A stretch of DNA of 64,000 nucleotides. It comes from an uncultured Actinomycetes bacterium (GTDB lineage Bacteria; Actinomycetota; Actinomycetes; Nanopelagicales; Nanopelagicaceae). This document shows positions 41,046-51,893 of the stretch, piece by piece. Position numbers and translations under genes: made by a program. The DNA lies in the NCBI GenBank assembly GCA_903843225.1, contig CAIMOX010000031.1, forward strand, positions 1 through 64,000. Reading direction: 5' to 3'. The notes under the pieces were generated by a model. The model saw only the letters and a list, made by a program, of their open reading frames with translations, did not search any database and had not been told where the DNA came from. Positions within the stretch are counted from its first letter, which is position 1, and every line of letters begins with the position of its first letter.

Positions 41046-41987
41046 CTATAGACCTACTGCACGCTCAATATCGCTACAGGCGCTCATTAAATCAGTGGCG
41101 AGGGTTGCACCCTTGAGCTCTTGCGAGCTCCATCCTGGACCGCCGACAATCACGAGTGGCTTCGGCCTTACCGAAGGTAGATCAGAGATGTATGAAGGGT
41201 CGGCATTCTTACGCAGTTGAGCCCAGAGGAAGATCGCTGGTGGCGCGCTTCGACGAACTACTTCGTTAATTGCAGATGCAGGTGTGCGCGCACCTAAGAA
41301 TTGAATCAAAATTCCTCTCTCAGAGAGCGCGGCAGCGAGCGCAGTAATCGCCAATGAGTGCGTCTCTTCGCCAATGCTTGCAATCAGTACCGGACGTGGA
41401 TTGATCTTGGGGGTGCTTGCATGAATTCGGTTATTAAATAATCGCAGAATTAGATCGGAGAGCAGATGCTCGATCTCAATACCTTCACCCGTGCGTGCCC
41501 AATCATCTCCGACGATGACAAGTAGCGGTACCAAGACTGCGTGCCAGGTCGCTTCAACGCCATGTGATTCGACATGACCTGCAAGAGTCCGTTCGATGAG
41601 CTCGCGGTCTAGTGATCGCGCAGCACGTAGGAGCTGATCTACAAGTGCGTGATCATTCGCCGTAAGAATTGAGTCGAGCAGATGTGAGTGTTGGGCGTTT
41701 TGAGAGTTCTTGTGTAGCTCAGAGTCAGGGAGTGCGAGTGCGGCGCTCGCTGCATCAATCGGTGGCACACCCTCAATAATTAATTTGCGCATGTAGAGCA
41801 GGCGAGCGAGATCTTCGTGGGAGTAGCGTCGGTGCGCGCCATCGATATGTCCGCTTGGTCCGATTCCATACCGTCTAGCCCAGGTTCGCAGTGTTCCGGG
41901 GGCGACGCCGATCCTTCTGGCGACCGAGGCAACACTCATCTCAATCTCAGATGTGTAGCGGTCGATGCTCTCCATACCCCCAAGCAT
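41046..41987 (-). CDS. MerR-type regulator with cobalamin-binding light-sensor domain (CarH/LitR-like)
   Basis: A 313-residue transcription factor. Residues about 17-75 are a MerR-like winged helix (SVASVARRIGVAPGTLRTWARRYG). The middle region (about 100-190) is the four-helix cap domain with W163-x9-E173-H174, the same spacing as the W-E-H motif that caps adenosylcobalamin in CarH. The last third is a Rossmann-like B12 fold with E208-x-H210 in GEETHS (the cobalt-binding His position) and VIVGGPGW near the end. Known relatives are tetrameric repressors in the dark that release DNA when light breaks the Co-C bond. It is divergent from whiB with 90 nt between. ATG 41975 and 41939 are alternative starts; no clear ribosome site precedes 41987. 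Confidence 0.85.
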   Translation of the reverse strand: MLGGMESIDRYTSEIEMSVASVARRIGVAPGTLRTWARRYGIGPSGHIDGAHRRYSHEDLARLLYMRKLIIEGVPPIDAASAALALPDSELHKNSQNAQHSHLLDSILTANDHALVDQLLRAARSLDRELIERTLAGHVESHGVEATWHAVLVPLLVIVGDDWARTGEGIEIEHLLSDLILRLFNNRIHASTPKINPRPVLIASIGEETHSLAITALAAALSERGILIQFLGARTPASAINEVVRRSAPPAIFLWAQLRKNADPSYISDLPSVRPKPLVIVGGPGWSSQELKGATLATDLMSACSDIERAVGL

Positions 41988-42041
41988 GGTCGTAAGTGAG
42001 GCAGATCTCCACCCGAAACCGCTTCACGGCTTGTCCAGTAC

Positions 42042-42070
42042 TTGAACAATCTATGAAACGATTGTAGAGT
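42042..42070 (+). promoter_or_regulatory. Sigma-A promoter of whiB giving a leaderless mRNA
   Basis: TTGAAC (42042-42047), 17-nt spacer, TAGAGT (42065-42070). Transcription would start at about 42077-42078, the first base of the whiB ATG, and no Shine-Dalgarno sequence precedes that ATG. Confidence 0.75.
42046..42065. promoter_or_regulatory. Inverted repeat inside the whiB promoter spacer
   Basis: ACAATC-N8-GATTGT fills the space between -35 and -10 of the whiB promoter. MerR-family proteins often bind here; with a normal 17-nt spacer binding would repress. The divergent CarH-like gene is the obvious candidate regulator, but this is inference. Confidence 0.5.
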
Positions 42071-42077
42071 CCCACCT

Positions 42078-42395
42078 ATGAACGAAAACGCGCGCTTACC
42101 GAAGCCAGTTGCCTCCTCATGGGAGTGGCAGTTCTCCGGCGCCTGCCGCGATCTCCCGTCAGAGATGTTCTTCCATCCTGATGGTGAGCGTGGCCCACGC
42201 CGCCGCAATCGCGAAAATACCGCGAAGGCGATCTGCGCAACCTGCCCTGTTATTCAAGCCTGTCGTGAACAAGCTCTTGCTGCCCATGAGCCATATGGAA
42301 TTTGGGGCGGCCTCTCCGAGGATGAACGCGTCGCAATCAATGAGCGCCGCAAACCTCTCAGCGCTGTCGCAAATGAGCTGTCGACCGCTTCGTAA
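42078..42395 (+). CDS. whiB: WhiB-family iron-sulphur transcription factor
   Basis: A 105-residue Wbl protein that works with sigma-A to control transcription in response to redox/NO through a [4Fe-4S] cluster. Four cluster Cys are C23, C53, C56 and C62 (C-x29-C-x2-C-x5-C), followed by the GIWGG turn (74-78) and a basic tail with NERRK. Synteny with Mycobacterium (groEL1-groES side) corresponds to whiB3, but assigning it to that subfamily needs a tree. It has a strong leaderless promoter with an operator-like repeat and is followed by a terminator shared with groEL1. Confidence 0.93.
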   Translation: MNENARLPKPVASSWEWQFSGACRDLPSEMFFHPDGERGPRRRNRENTAKAICATCPVIQACREQALAAHEPYGIWGGLSEDERVAINERRKPLSAVANELSTAS

Positions 42396-42412
42396 TAGTT
42401 GTTATTTAATAA

Positions 42413-42443
42413 AAAAACCCCCGAGATAATCTCGGGGGTTTTT
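42413..42443. terminator. Bidirectional terminator between whiB and groEL1
   Basis: A 14-bp stem (AAAAACCCCCGAGA and its complement) with a TAA loop, flanked by an A-run on one side and a T-run on the other, between convergent genes. Confidence 0.92.
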
Positions 42444-42454
42444 ATTGGAGTTAA

Positions 42455-44394
<1,940 letters not shown>

Positions 44395-44456
44395 GATGCG
44401 CTCCTTCTTCTGAGAACTCGTTAGTTACTTAGGTTTTCACCCCCTGGGGTCTGGGA

Positions 44457-44483
44457 TTAGCAGACAGGCCCCGAGAGTGCTAA
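44457..44483 (-). promoter_or_regulatory. CIRCE operator of groES-groEL1 (HrcA site)
   Basis: TTAGCAGAC-N9-GAGTGCTAA: one arm is perfect, the other has two mismatches to CIRCE. It overlaps the predicted start point of groES, as for groEL2. Confidence 0.88.
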
Positions 44484-44488
44484 AGCCG

Positions 44489-44518
44489 ACTCTACTAGCG
44501 CCAGAGGAGCCTTTCCAA
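44489..44518 (-). promoter_or_regulatory. Predicted sigma-A promoter of groES-groEL1
   Basis: Minus-strand TTGGAA (44518-44513), 18-nt spacer, TAGAGT (44494-44489). The predicted start point at about 44482 lies in the CIRCE element. The -35 box and most of the spacer overlap the last codons of tsaD. Confidence 0.6.
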
Positions 44519-45532
44519 TCCAGAACTGGAGTCTGCGGCGAAGCCGATCCCCGTGGGGCTCTGGCCTGCGCCGACCATAAGGCTGGTGAGGGCTGCGACC
44601 ATCGCGCCATTATCGGTACAAAGGCTTACCGGAGGGGTCCGAAGCCGGATTCCAGCCTGCTCACAGCGCCTGGCCGCTTCAGCTCGGAGGCGGCTATTGG
44701 CTGCGACTCCCCCGGCAATAATCATGCTCTCGTAGCCAAAGGCACGTGCTGCCGAGATCGCCTTGGTCAGGAGCACATCGACGACCGCCTCTTGGAATGA
44801 TGCCGCAACATCGGCTCGAACCGCATCAGGTGTTGCTTTCAGATATCTGGAGGTTGCAGTTTTCAACCCTGAAAATGAGAAGTCATACAAGTGCTCCGTG
44901 AGATCGTTTGCGTGGGTTAATCCGCGTGGAAAATCAATTGCGCTCGCGTTACCAGAGTGAGCAAGTCGATCAATCGCAGGACCACCCGGGAAATCTAAAT
45001 CTAGTAATCGTGCGATTTTATCGAATGCTTCGCCTGCAGCATCATCGATGGTCGCACCAAGTACTTCAACATCGGAAGCTAGATCACTCACCTTCAGTAT
45101 CGAGCTATGTCCACCACTGACTAACAATCCAATCGCTGGTTCTAGAACTCGATCCTGGTCAAGCGCATCGACTGCAATATGTGATGAGAGATGATTGACG
45201 CCGTAGAGTGGCTTGTCGAGTGCGAGTGCTAATCCAGATGCTGCTGATGTACCAACGAGTAACGCACCTATCAAACCAGGACCTGCGGTGACACCCAAGG
45301 CATCGATATCGCTCAGTGAGACCTTCGCCTCGAGCAGCGCCTGTCCAATAACGTTCTGCATCGCTTCAAGATGTGCTCGGCTTGCAATCTCGGGCACTAC
45401 TCCACCAAAGCGAGCATGTTGCTCAACACTCGATGAGATGACATTTGCGAGCAGCGTGCGGCCACGAACAATTCCGACCGCAGTCTCGTCGCACGAAGTC
45501 TCGATTCCGAGAACTAGTGGCTCATTTCTCAT
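44495..45532 (-). CDS. tsaD: tRNA t6A threonylcarbamoyltransferase TsaD
   Basis: Transfers the threonylcarbamoyl group to A37 of ANN-decoding tRNAs. The 345 residues contain [15 protein letters not shown], the metal-binding H-x3-H in [18 protein letters not shown], and the ASKH-fold blocks [15 protein letters not shown]-like and [11 protein letters not shown]. The ATG overlaps the tsaB-rimI stop by 4 nt (ATGA). tsaE, tsaB-rimI and tsaD lie in order, so three of the four t6A genes are here; tsaC is not in the window. Confidence 0.96.
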   Translation of the reverse strand: MRNEPLVLGIETSCDETAVGIVRGRTLLANVISSSVEQHARFGGVVPEIASRAHLEAMQNVIGQALLEAKVSLSDIDALGVTAGPGLIGALLVGTSAASGLALALDKPLYGVNHLSSHIAVDALDQDRVLEPAIGLLVSGGHSSILKVSDLASDVEVLGATIDDAAGEAFDKIARLLDLDFPGGPAIDRLAHSGNASAIDFPRGLTHANDLTEHLYDFSFSGLKTATSRYLKATPDAVRADVAASFQEAVVDVLLTKAISAARAFGYESMIIAGGVAANSRLRAEAARRCEQAGIRLRTPPVSLCTDNGAMVAALTSLMVGAGQSPTGIGFAADSSSGLERLLWR

Positions 45533-46512
45533 GATAGTTCCTTGCGCATGACAAGAGCGGTCTTGCCTGGGCCGTAATAATCAGCGCGCTCTGAGATCTT
45601 TCGAAAGCCATTAGCCTCGTAGAGTGGAATCGCTTCAGTGTTATCAAAGCGAACTTCAAGCATCACGGCAATCACCTTCTTATTGCGAGACCAATCAGTC
45701 AGGCGCTTTAAGAACTCACGAGCGATGCCCTTGCGGCGAAAGGCTGGTGCTACCGTCATTGTGAGGATATCGGTCAGATCGCCGACCAGCATGACTCCGG
45801 CGTAACCGATCACCCTGCCTTCACTTTCGGCGATGATGTAATAGCGATCTTTGGCGGCGATCTCTTCCTTAAATTGAGCGAGTGACCACGGATCTTCACC
45901 TTTGTAGATCTCTTGCTCAATTGAGTACATCGCGACTGCATCCATCGCATTGACGGTTCGGAAGATGATTCCAGCTGGCAACGGATAGGCATCGGGGCGA
46001 CGAATATAGAGCGGCTCGCGTAGGTTTTGAGAGATCGAGAGCTCTGCAATTGCGGCAGCACGTGGTGGCGTGCGAATGATTGTCACACCTAGCTCTTCGA
46101 CAATCTGATGAACGCTCACTGCTGGTTCGGTAATGCGGCGACCTTCAAAATATCTCGCCCAGAAGAGTTCTTTACGTCTGGCATCAATTGCAACAATAAA
46201 ATCTTCGAGACCGGCATCTACTGCGATAGCATCGAGTGACGAGACGCCGAACCACGGAATACCTCGGCCGAGCGCAAAGCTCTGACCGAATGCAATGCCG
46301 ACTCGAAGGCCGGTGAATGGACCCGGTCCCATGCCAATCGCAACCTGATCAATTGCATCTTCAATCGCAAGCGCTTGCTGCACAAGCTTTGGTAAAACCT
46401 CACCATGTGCGAGTGCATCATCGTGATGTAACTCGATAAGTATCTGACCATCTCGAACGATTGCAACCGATGTGCGATCCGTCGAGGTATCAATTGCAAG
46501 CGTCACAGTCAT
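45529..46512 (-). CDS. TsaB-RimI fusion protein
   Basis: A 327-residue fusion. Residues 1 to about 180 are TsaB, the dimerising partner of Tsa[28 protein letters not shown] at 61-73 and [15 protein letters not shown]. Residues about 184-327 are a GNAT acetyltransferase resembling RimI (N-alpha-acetylation of ribosomal protein S18): [17 protein letters not shown], the acetyl-CoA loop [15 protein letters not shown] and [15 protein letters not shown]. In Mycobacterium the two are separate adjacent genes. ATG 46512 overlaps the tsaE stop by 4 nt; an ATG 18 nt earlier is less likely. No frame disruption at the junction. Confidence 0.93.
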   Translation of the reverse strand: MTVTLAIDTSTDRTSVAIVRDGQILIELHHDDALAHGEVLPKLVQQALAIEDAIDQVAIGMGPGPFTGLRVGIAFGQSFALGRGIPWFGVSSLDAIAVDAGLEDFIVAIDARRKELFWARYFEGRRITEPAVSVHQIVEELGVTIIRTPPRAAAIAELSISQNLREPLYIRRPDAYPLPAGIIFRTVNAMDAVAMYSIEQEIYKGEDPWSLAQFKEEIAAKDRYYIIAESEGRVIGYAGVMLVGDLTDILTMTVAPAFRRKGIAREFLKRLTDWSRNKKVIAVMLEVRFDNTEAIPLYEANGFRKISERADYYGPGKTALVMRKELS

Positions 46513-46949
46513 AGTTGAAAACCGCGCCAACGAGCGCCGTGGCCCTTGGATGTCACAACTCGGTCATTATCGCCAACACCAAATTCAATCATGATCTCAA
46601 GGTATGAATCTGCTAACCGATCGATAAACCTTTCACCCCACTCAATGACGATGATCGAGCTCTGTAATTGGGTATCAAGGTCCAGGTCATCGAAGATCGC
46701 CATTGGCTCGCCCACTAGACGATATGCATCGACATGAACGAGAGTCTCTTTGCCGTGATGGATACGAGAGATAACAAAGGTAGGAGAGGTAATCCCGGTG
46801 ATTCCGAGCGCTGACCCGATGCCCTGGGTGAGCGCCGTTTTGCCGGCCCCAAGGTCACCTTTGAGAAGTACGAGATCACCGGCGTGGAGTTGTTCGCCAA
46901 TGAGGGCGCCAAGTGATTTCATCGCATCGAGAGATCTCACTACGGCCAT
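46509..46949 (-). CDS. tsaE: tRNA t6A synthesis ATPase TsaE
   Basis: A P-loop ATPase of 146 residues that cycles the TsaB-TsaD complex. Walker A is GDLGAGKTALTQG near residue 31; SPTFVISRIHHG, HVDAYRLVG and VIEWGERF are the other family marks. It is the first gene of tsaE-(tsaB-rimI)-tsaD, overlapping the next by 4 nt. In Mycobacterium the gene upstream is alr; here the branched-chain transporter block intervenes. Confidence 0.95.
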   Translation of the reverse strand: MAVVRSLDAMKSLGALIGEQLHAGDLVLLKGDLGAGKTALTQGIGSALGITGITSPTFVISRIHHGKETLVHVDAYRLVGEPMAIFDDLDLDTQLQSSIIVIEWGERFIDRLADSYLEIMIEFGVGDNDRVVTSKGHGARWRGFQL

Positions 46950-46998
46950 AGGGCAAGAGTAATGCCACGGGCCAATTGAAAGAGTAAGGGGTGCAATA

Positions 46999-47032
46999 TA
47001 AGAAGGGCCCCGGTCTCCCGAGGCCCTTCTTA
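46999..47032. terminator. Terminator between the secreted hydrolase gene and tsaE
   Basis: An 11-bp stem (TAAGAAGGGCC and its complement) continued by three more pairs after one mismatch, with a 4-nt loop. It lies just after the hydrolase stop and separates the transporter operon from the tsaE operon. Confidence 0.85.
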
Positions 47033-47052
47033 CTTACGCGCTTTCGCGAGGA

Positions 47053-48681
47053 TTAATCCTGCGAGTAGAACTTAGGCAGCGTAGCTTGGAACTTCGGATC
47101 AGCAGTAGATCCACCCATCTTGCGAACTGCACTCGTGAGTGCACCGCCTGAGAGGTTCTTACCGTTGGTGGAGGCATATGCCAACATATCGGCAACTGTG
47201 GTGTACTGCTTTGTGGTGAAGTTACAGTGGTTTGTTCCATTCGCCGCAGCCGTTGATGTCACAGGTGAACCTGTCGCATCAAATGTTGTGTAATGGGTTG
47301 GAGTCAAACCATAGATTGAGATCAAGTTAGATGAGCCACGAGGCATGTGAGCCTTGAGGTTCGCCTTAATCTGAGCTGCATATTGAGATGCATACTGGTT
47401 GGCAAGATATGTTGAGTTTCCTGCTGGAGTAATTGGATCAGAAACTCCAACCATGGTCACTGAAGGAACGCTGATCTTGCCAGTCCACTGGAGCAAACCA
47501 CGCATCTTTGCGATCGCTGCTGAAGTTGCAGTTGCACGTGGTGCCGCTGCAAGGTAGGCAAGCATTCCAGCTGTTGCAGTAGAGCCACTCAGAGCTGCGT
47601 TGTATGTGCTTGCCTCGGAAGCAACCTGAGCGGCGTAGTCAGTCTTTGTATTATCAAAGATCGCGCCTCCAGATTGCTGCTCGACATCGAGAGTTGCCAA
47701 GATTGCAAGAGCTGCAGCATTTGTTCCATTTTCGAGAACTCCAAGCGCTGGACTTCCGAGAAGTGCAAAGCCGGTATAGCTTGATGAGTTCGCTGATCCT
47801 GGACCAGTTGTTCCATCAAAGTGTGCACTCTGGGTTGGAACGCCTGCCATCAAACCCGTGAGCAAGAGTGCTGAGCGCGCAGGAATACCTGACCCGGCGA
47901 TAGCTGCCGGTGCAGTATCTGGCCAGGTTGGCTTCCCGGTTGCCAGTTCGGTGCCAATTCCAACCTGCAACTTACCCATTACGGTAAATACCTTGCCAAG
48001 GTCAGCCATTGCTTCGGCATATCCAGCCGCGCCAGCTGAGTAATTACCAGCCTTAATTGATGGATCAAAGAATGTCTTTAGGCCCCACAAGAAATCACCG
48101 GCCATCTTGAGCTCAGCTTCAACACTTGATGATGCAACACAGAGCGGAGCAGCAGCTGAGAGCTGAGTTCCGAGCTTCTCTGCGAGACCTTGAGTGATAA
48201 AGCCGCCTAGAGATTCTCCCCACGCAATAACGTGAGTTGTCTTGGTGAACTGTGTCTTGAAGGTATTGATGAGTTCGACATCGGTTGCAACACCTGAATC
48301 ACCATTCCAGCCTTGACGAGCAAAGCCAGATCCCATTACTGCAAATCCCTTGCTGAGAAGGTATTGGATAACGGTTGCATTTGGACCAGGTTGTGGCGTG
48401 TTTGTTACCTTGTATCCGCCGATCAATGGGATTGCGGCTGGGATATCAACGTTGTAGCGATATCCATGTGAGTACAAGTAAACAGTTCCGTTGAAGTTTG
48501 CTGGAACCATCATTGAGTACGGTGCACCATCAGAAGTGGCGCCGACGCAAGAGCTGACAGGGACTTTGCCATCACACGCTGGTGCGGCATGAGCAACTGT
48601 TGGAGCTGCTGTGAATGCGAGTGCTGCAAGAGCTGTAGCTCCGAGTACTGCGATCTTCTTCTTCATAAATGAGGTATTCAT
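47053..48681 (-). CDS. Secreted alpha/beta-hydrolase (lipase/esterase/peptidase-like)
   Basis: A 542-residue exported hydrolase. The Sec signal (MKKKIAVLGATALAALAF, cut near AHA-A) is followed by a Cys pair. The fold shows LYSHGYRYN for the oxyanion strand, the nucleophile elbow WGESLGG, a probable acid in GVSDPITPAGN and a probable catalytic His in GTNHCNF near the C-terminus. A long Ala/Ser/Thr-rich lid region lies between. The exact substrate is unknown. The ATG overlaps the stop of the branched-chain receptor gene (TAATG), so the hydrolase is coupled to the importer; it may release the molecules that are taken up. Confidence 0.82.
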   Translation of the reverse strand: MNTSFMKKKIAVLGATALAALAFTAAPTVAHAAPACDGKVPVSSCVGATSDGAPYSMMVPANFNGTVYLYSHGYRYNVDIPAAIPLIGGYKVTNTPQPGPNATVIQYLLSKGFAVMGSGFARQGWNGDSGVATDVELINTFKTQFTKTTHVIAWGESLGGFITQGLAEKLGTQLSAAAPLCVASSSVEAELKMAGDFLWGLKTFFDPSIKAGNYSAGAAGYAEAMADLGKVFTVMGKLQVGIGTELATGKPTWPDTAPAAIAGSGIPARSALLLTGLMAGVPTQSAHFDGTTGPGSANSSSYTGFALLGSPALGVLENGTNAAALAILATLDVEQQSGGAIFDNTKTDYAAQVASEASTYNAALSGSTATAGMLAYLAAAPRATATSAAIAKMRGLLQWTGKISVPSVTMVGVSDPITPAGNSTYLANQYASQYAAQIKANLKAHMPRGSSNLISIYGLTPTHYTTFDATGSPVTSTAAANGTNHCNFTTKQYTTVADMLAYASTNGKNLSGGALTSAVRKMGGSTADPKFQATLPKFYSQD

Positions 48682-49985
48682 TAGTTAGTTGGCAATCCCT
48701 TCGCTGGCATGGCTGTTCGGGCTGGAGATGATTTAACAACTGGCGCCGTTCCAGAATCGGTTGTGTAGAGGGTGTACTTACCAGGGCCATCGACAGAGAC
48801 TGCGTTTCCATCAGTACCGAGCTTTCCAAACCAGTAACCGGTGTAACCGACGTGGCTCTTAGCACTGTAAAGAATTGGTGAGAAGGCAGCTGATGCCCAA
48901 GTAGATCCCTTAGCTTCAATCGCCTTCATCAAGCTCGCACGCGTTGGATTTGCTCCAGCTGCGCGTAACGCTTGGACGGTCAACATCGCAGAGTTCATAC
49001 CAACGAGAACATTGTTATCAAAGGCAGCGCCTGCGTTGTACTGAGCATTGACGCTCTTAAAGAGGTTGACGTACTCATCAGTTGCATCAGAAGGTGATGG
49101 CAAGAATGAGGCGGCAATTGATCCGGCAAGTGCTGGAGCCAATGGTCCAAGCAAGCCCTTCAGGGTTGTTCCATCGCTACCAACAGAGCCGAGGATCATC
49201 TGTACTTTGCCAATGAGGCCAGCCTTGTAAAGACCGCCGGCGAGAGCACCGGTAGCACTGGTGACGCCAAACATGATGACGGTATCTGCCTGTGCAGTTG
49301 CGATAGAGGTGATCCACTTACCTACAACTGAAGGATCAGCCTGCGAGAGAGCTGAGTATGGAATCTTCGCGACAAAGGATGTACCTGCGGTCGCAAAACC
49401 CTTAAGAGCATCGGCGCCAAAATCGTCATCTTGGTAGATCAAGGCGACTTTGTGGCCTGCAAGGTTATCTGCAATGTACTTGCCCATAGCCTTCGCTTCA
49501 GTTGCGTATGAAGGGAAGAGTGGGAATGTTGTTGGATACTTCTTCATATCAGCAAAACCACTGAACCCAGTGTTCACAAAGAGACGTGGTACTCCATGGC
49601 TGTTGACGAGGCGAGTTGTCGCTTCATTATTTGCAGTTCCGAGAGTTCCGACGAGAGCAAAGACCTTGTCCTTGAGAATGAGGTCGTTGGTGACTGAGAG
49701 AGTCTGAGCTGGTGAGTAAGCATCGTCCTTGATGACGAGCTGAATCTTGCGACCATTCACTCCACCATTAGCATTGACGTAATCAAAATACGCCTTCATC
49801 GCAGCTGGCACCTTGTTGTAGCCAGGAGCTGCCGCGCCGGTGAGTGGAACTGTAATACCTAATTTAATAGTTGAGCTGGTAACACCAGTCTCTGCGTGGG
49901 CAGGGAGAGCACTGGTAACCAATGCCGCTGCAGCGATAGCCGCTGCTGCGATGATCCCGCCTTTATTTCGACGCGAAACGAACAT
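48681..49985 (-). CDS. Branched-chain amino-acid ABC transporter binding protein (LivJ-like)
   Basis: A 434-residue extracytoplasmic receptor of the Peripla_BP_6 family. A signal peptide ends near HAE at residue 32; then SSTIKLGITVPLTGAAAP, YVNANGGVNGRKIQLVIKDDAY and VFALVGTLGTANNEAT are the hallmark blocks. No lipobox Cys was found, as in the peptide receptor. The ligand may be a branched-chain or other small amino acid or amide, since this family also binds urea and short amides. It follows the permease genes, an unusual late position, and is coupled to a secreted hydrolase gene. Confidence 0.92.
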   Translation of the reverse strand: MFVSRRNKGGIIAAAAIAAAALVTSALPAHAETGVTSSTIKLGITVPLTGAAAPGYNKVPAAMKAYFDYVNANGGVNGRKIQLVIKDDAYSPAQTLSVTNDLILKDKVFALVGTLGTANNEATTRLVNSHGVPRLFVNTGFSGFADMKKYPTTFPLFPSYATEAKAMGKYIADNLAGHKVALIYQDDDFGADALKGFATAGTSFVAKIPYSALSQADPSVVGKWITSIATAQADTVIMFGVTSATGALAGGLYKAGLIGKVQMILGSVGSDGTTLKGLLGPLAPALAGSIAASFLPSPSDATDEYVNLFKSVNAQYNAGAAFDNNVLVGMNSAMLTVQALRAAGANPTRASLMKAIEAKGSTWASAAFSPILYSAKSHVGYTGYWFGKLGTDGNAVSVDGPGKYTLYTTDSGTAPVVKSSPARTAMPAKGLPTN

Positions 49986-50041
49986 GTATTTCCTTCCATT
50001 GAGGGTATGTAGGAATTGCCTATATGAAGTTGTAGCGGCGA

Positions 50042-51007
50042 CTACTTGTGACGGCGCGGGATCTTGGGTCCGTTCGGTGCGAGAAGCACAGTCACGATCA
50101 AGAGCACGCTCGTTACAACGCCTGGCAAGTTTGCAGTGACTCGATCCGATCCCCCCAAATGCGTTGCAACTGCATTTGAAAGTTCTGGAATAGCTACCAA
50201 AACTATTGCGCCAATAATGCTACCCCCGAGGTTACTGACCCCTGCAAGCACCGCACCAGTTACGAGAGTGAAAGAAAGGGTCAATGTGAAGGCAAGTGGC
50301 GCGACCAATCCGAGGAGCATTGCAAAGAGTGCGCCTGAAAGGCCTGCAACGGCAGAACTAAGGGTAAATGCCAATACTTTTGCCTTGGCGATGTCGATGC
50401 CCGTAAGTGCTGCTGCAGTCGGATTAGCCCGTACTGCCCGCCAACGCCTTCCATAACGAGTTGATAACAAATTTCGTAAGAGCCAGAAAATAGCCAAAGC
50501 CATGACAACGGCGACCCAGAAGAACCATCGGTACTGTGTGAAATCTTTACCGACCCACGTTGGCGCAGTGCCCACATCAAATTGGAGACCTTGCTCGCCG
50601 CCAAGAATATGGAATTGGTTTGCTAGAGATGGGAGACCAACTGCTAAGGCGAGAGTTGTGCCGGCCAGATAGGGACCGCGCAATCTAGCTGCAGCAATTC
50701 CTAATACATAACCGGCAAGTGCTCCCGCGATACCACCAATAAGAAATGTGAGTGGGTATGGCAAGTGCCAATGAATCTGCGCAATAACTGCCGCGTAACC
50801 ACCGACTGCCATAAGTGCGCCGTGACCAAGTGAAATTTGTCCAGAGTAGCCAGTCAAGAGAACGATCGATGCGATTGCAATTGCATAAATGGCAACTTGC
50901 GCACCTTGATATGCACGTAGCTCATCGACGTGACCACTCGCAATGAGCAAGAATGCACCGACCCCGAGTGAGATCAAGAATCTGGTAGCAGGACTTTTAC
51001 GCTTCAC
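50042..51007 (-). CDS. livM: Branched-chain amino-acid ABC permease (LivM)
   Basis: A 321-residue membrane permease with about nine spans. It contains LTGYSGQISLGHGALMAVGGY, the BPD_transp_2 signature, and a GPYLAGTTLALAVGLPSLA block, then GALFAMLLGLVAP. GTG 51007 has GAGGGGG upstream and overlaps the livH stop by 11 nt; an open extension further upstream is rejected. It pairs with LivH. Confidence 0.92.
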   Translation of the reverse strand: MKRKSPATRFLISLGVGAFLLIASGHVDELRAYQGAQVAIYAIAIASIVLLTGYSGQISLGHGALMAVGGYAAVIAQIHWHLPYPLTFLIGGIAGALAGYVLGIAAARLRGPYLAGTTLALAVGLPSLANQFHILGGEQGLQFDVGTAPTWVGKDFTQYRWFFWVAVVMALAIFWLLRNLLSTRYGRRWRAVRANPTAAALTGIDIAKAKVLAFTLSSAVAGLSGALFAMLLGLVAPLAFTLTLSFTLVTGAVLAGVSNLGGSIIGAIVLVAIPELSNAVATHLGGSDRVTANLPGVVTSVLLIVTVLLAPNGPKIPRRHK

Positions 51008-51893
51008 GGCTACCCCCTCGTCCGAAAATACCTTGCGGGCGAATGAATAGAACAATAATCAAGATAATAAATGCAGCGCTGAAGGTGACTTCGCTGCCGA
51101 TATATTGCAAGATAAAAGCGAAACCGACTCCAAGTACTAAGCCACCAACTACAGCGCCGATCAAGCTTTCGAGTCCACCGATGACTGCTGCAACAAAGCC
51201 GCTTACAAGAAGTAGGTCGAGTGAGTTTGGCGAAAGATACGTTGTTGGAGTCACTAATGCGCCTGCAAGTGCACCTGCAGCACCGGCAAATGCCCAACCG
51301 ATAGTTCGGATTCGATCTACGCGGATACCTGAGAGTCTGGAAATTTCTGGCTGGAAACTCGCTGCTCGAAGTGCAAGACCGAGCCGGGTGAATCTAAATA
51401 TTGCAGCGAAGAATGCTAAGACGATTGCCGCACCAATCACGATAGCAGCGTTAAGTGGAGAGAATGGAATTGTTGTGTGGCCAATCATGAAGCCCTTGCT
51501 TGAAAGCGGTGATGTGTACTGCAGGAAGGTATTGCCCCAGACCAGCCCAGCGATGCCGCGGATTAACCCCAAGATGCCAAGGGTTGCTATCACCGGTGCG
51601 ATCGATTCAACCGGGGATCCTTTGCTTCGCTTTGCCAGCGGCCGCATGACAAATGATTCAACGATGGCGCTTATCAGTGCACCAGCGATGACTGCAATAG
51701 GAAGTGAAAGCCAGTAATTATGCAAACGACTCATCGCTTCATAACCGAGATAGGTAGAGAGCACTGCTTGACCAGCGGCAGCAAAATTCACGACGCGAGT
51801 AGATCGCCAGACTAAGACAAGTGAGAGTGACATCAGCGCATAGATTGAGCCGCTACTAATGCCGACAAGGATCGTATTGAAAAAAGTCGTCAT
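50997..51893 (-). CDS. livH: Branched-chain amino-acid ABC permease (LivH)
   Basis: A 298-residue permease with about eight spans. Typical LivH features are GSIYALMSLSLVLVWRSTRVVNFAAAGQ near the N-terminus, FVMRPLAKRSKG and the loop LRAASFQPEISRLSGIRVDRIRT. Its start overlaps the livF stop codon by 1 nt, and its end overlaps livM, so the transporter genes form a coupled set. Confidence 0.93.
   Translation of the reverse strand: MTTFFNTILVGISSGSIYALMSLSLVLVWRSTRVVNFAAAGQAVLSTYLGYEAMSRLHNYWLSLPIAVIAGALISAIVESFVMRPLAKRSKGSPVESIAPVIATLGILGLIRGIAGLVWGNTFLQYTSPLSSKGFMIGHTTIPFSPLNAAIVIGAAIVLAFFAAIFRFTRLGLALRAASFQPEISRLSGIRVDRIRTIGWAFAGAAGALAGALVTPTTYLSPNSLDLLLVSGFVAAVIGGLESLIGAVVGGLVLGVGFAFILQYIGSEVTFSAAFIILIIVLFIRPQGIFGRGGSREA

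Noticed and set aside
51043-51717. 224-codon plus-strand frame opposite livH
   Set aside because: It is an antisense shadow of a well-recognised permease, with no ribosome site or family motif. Similar shadows opposite groEL, pcrA and sucC were also dropped.
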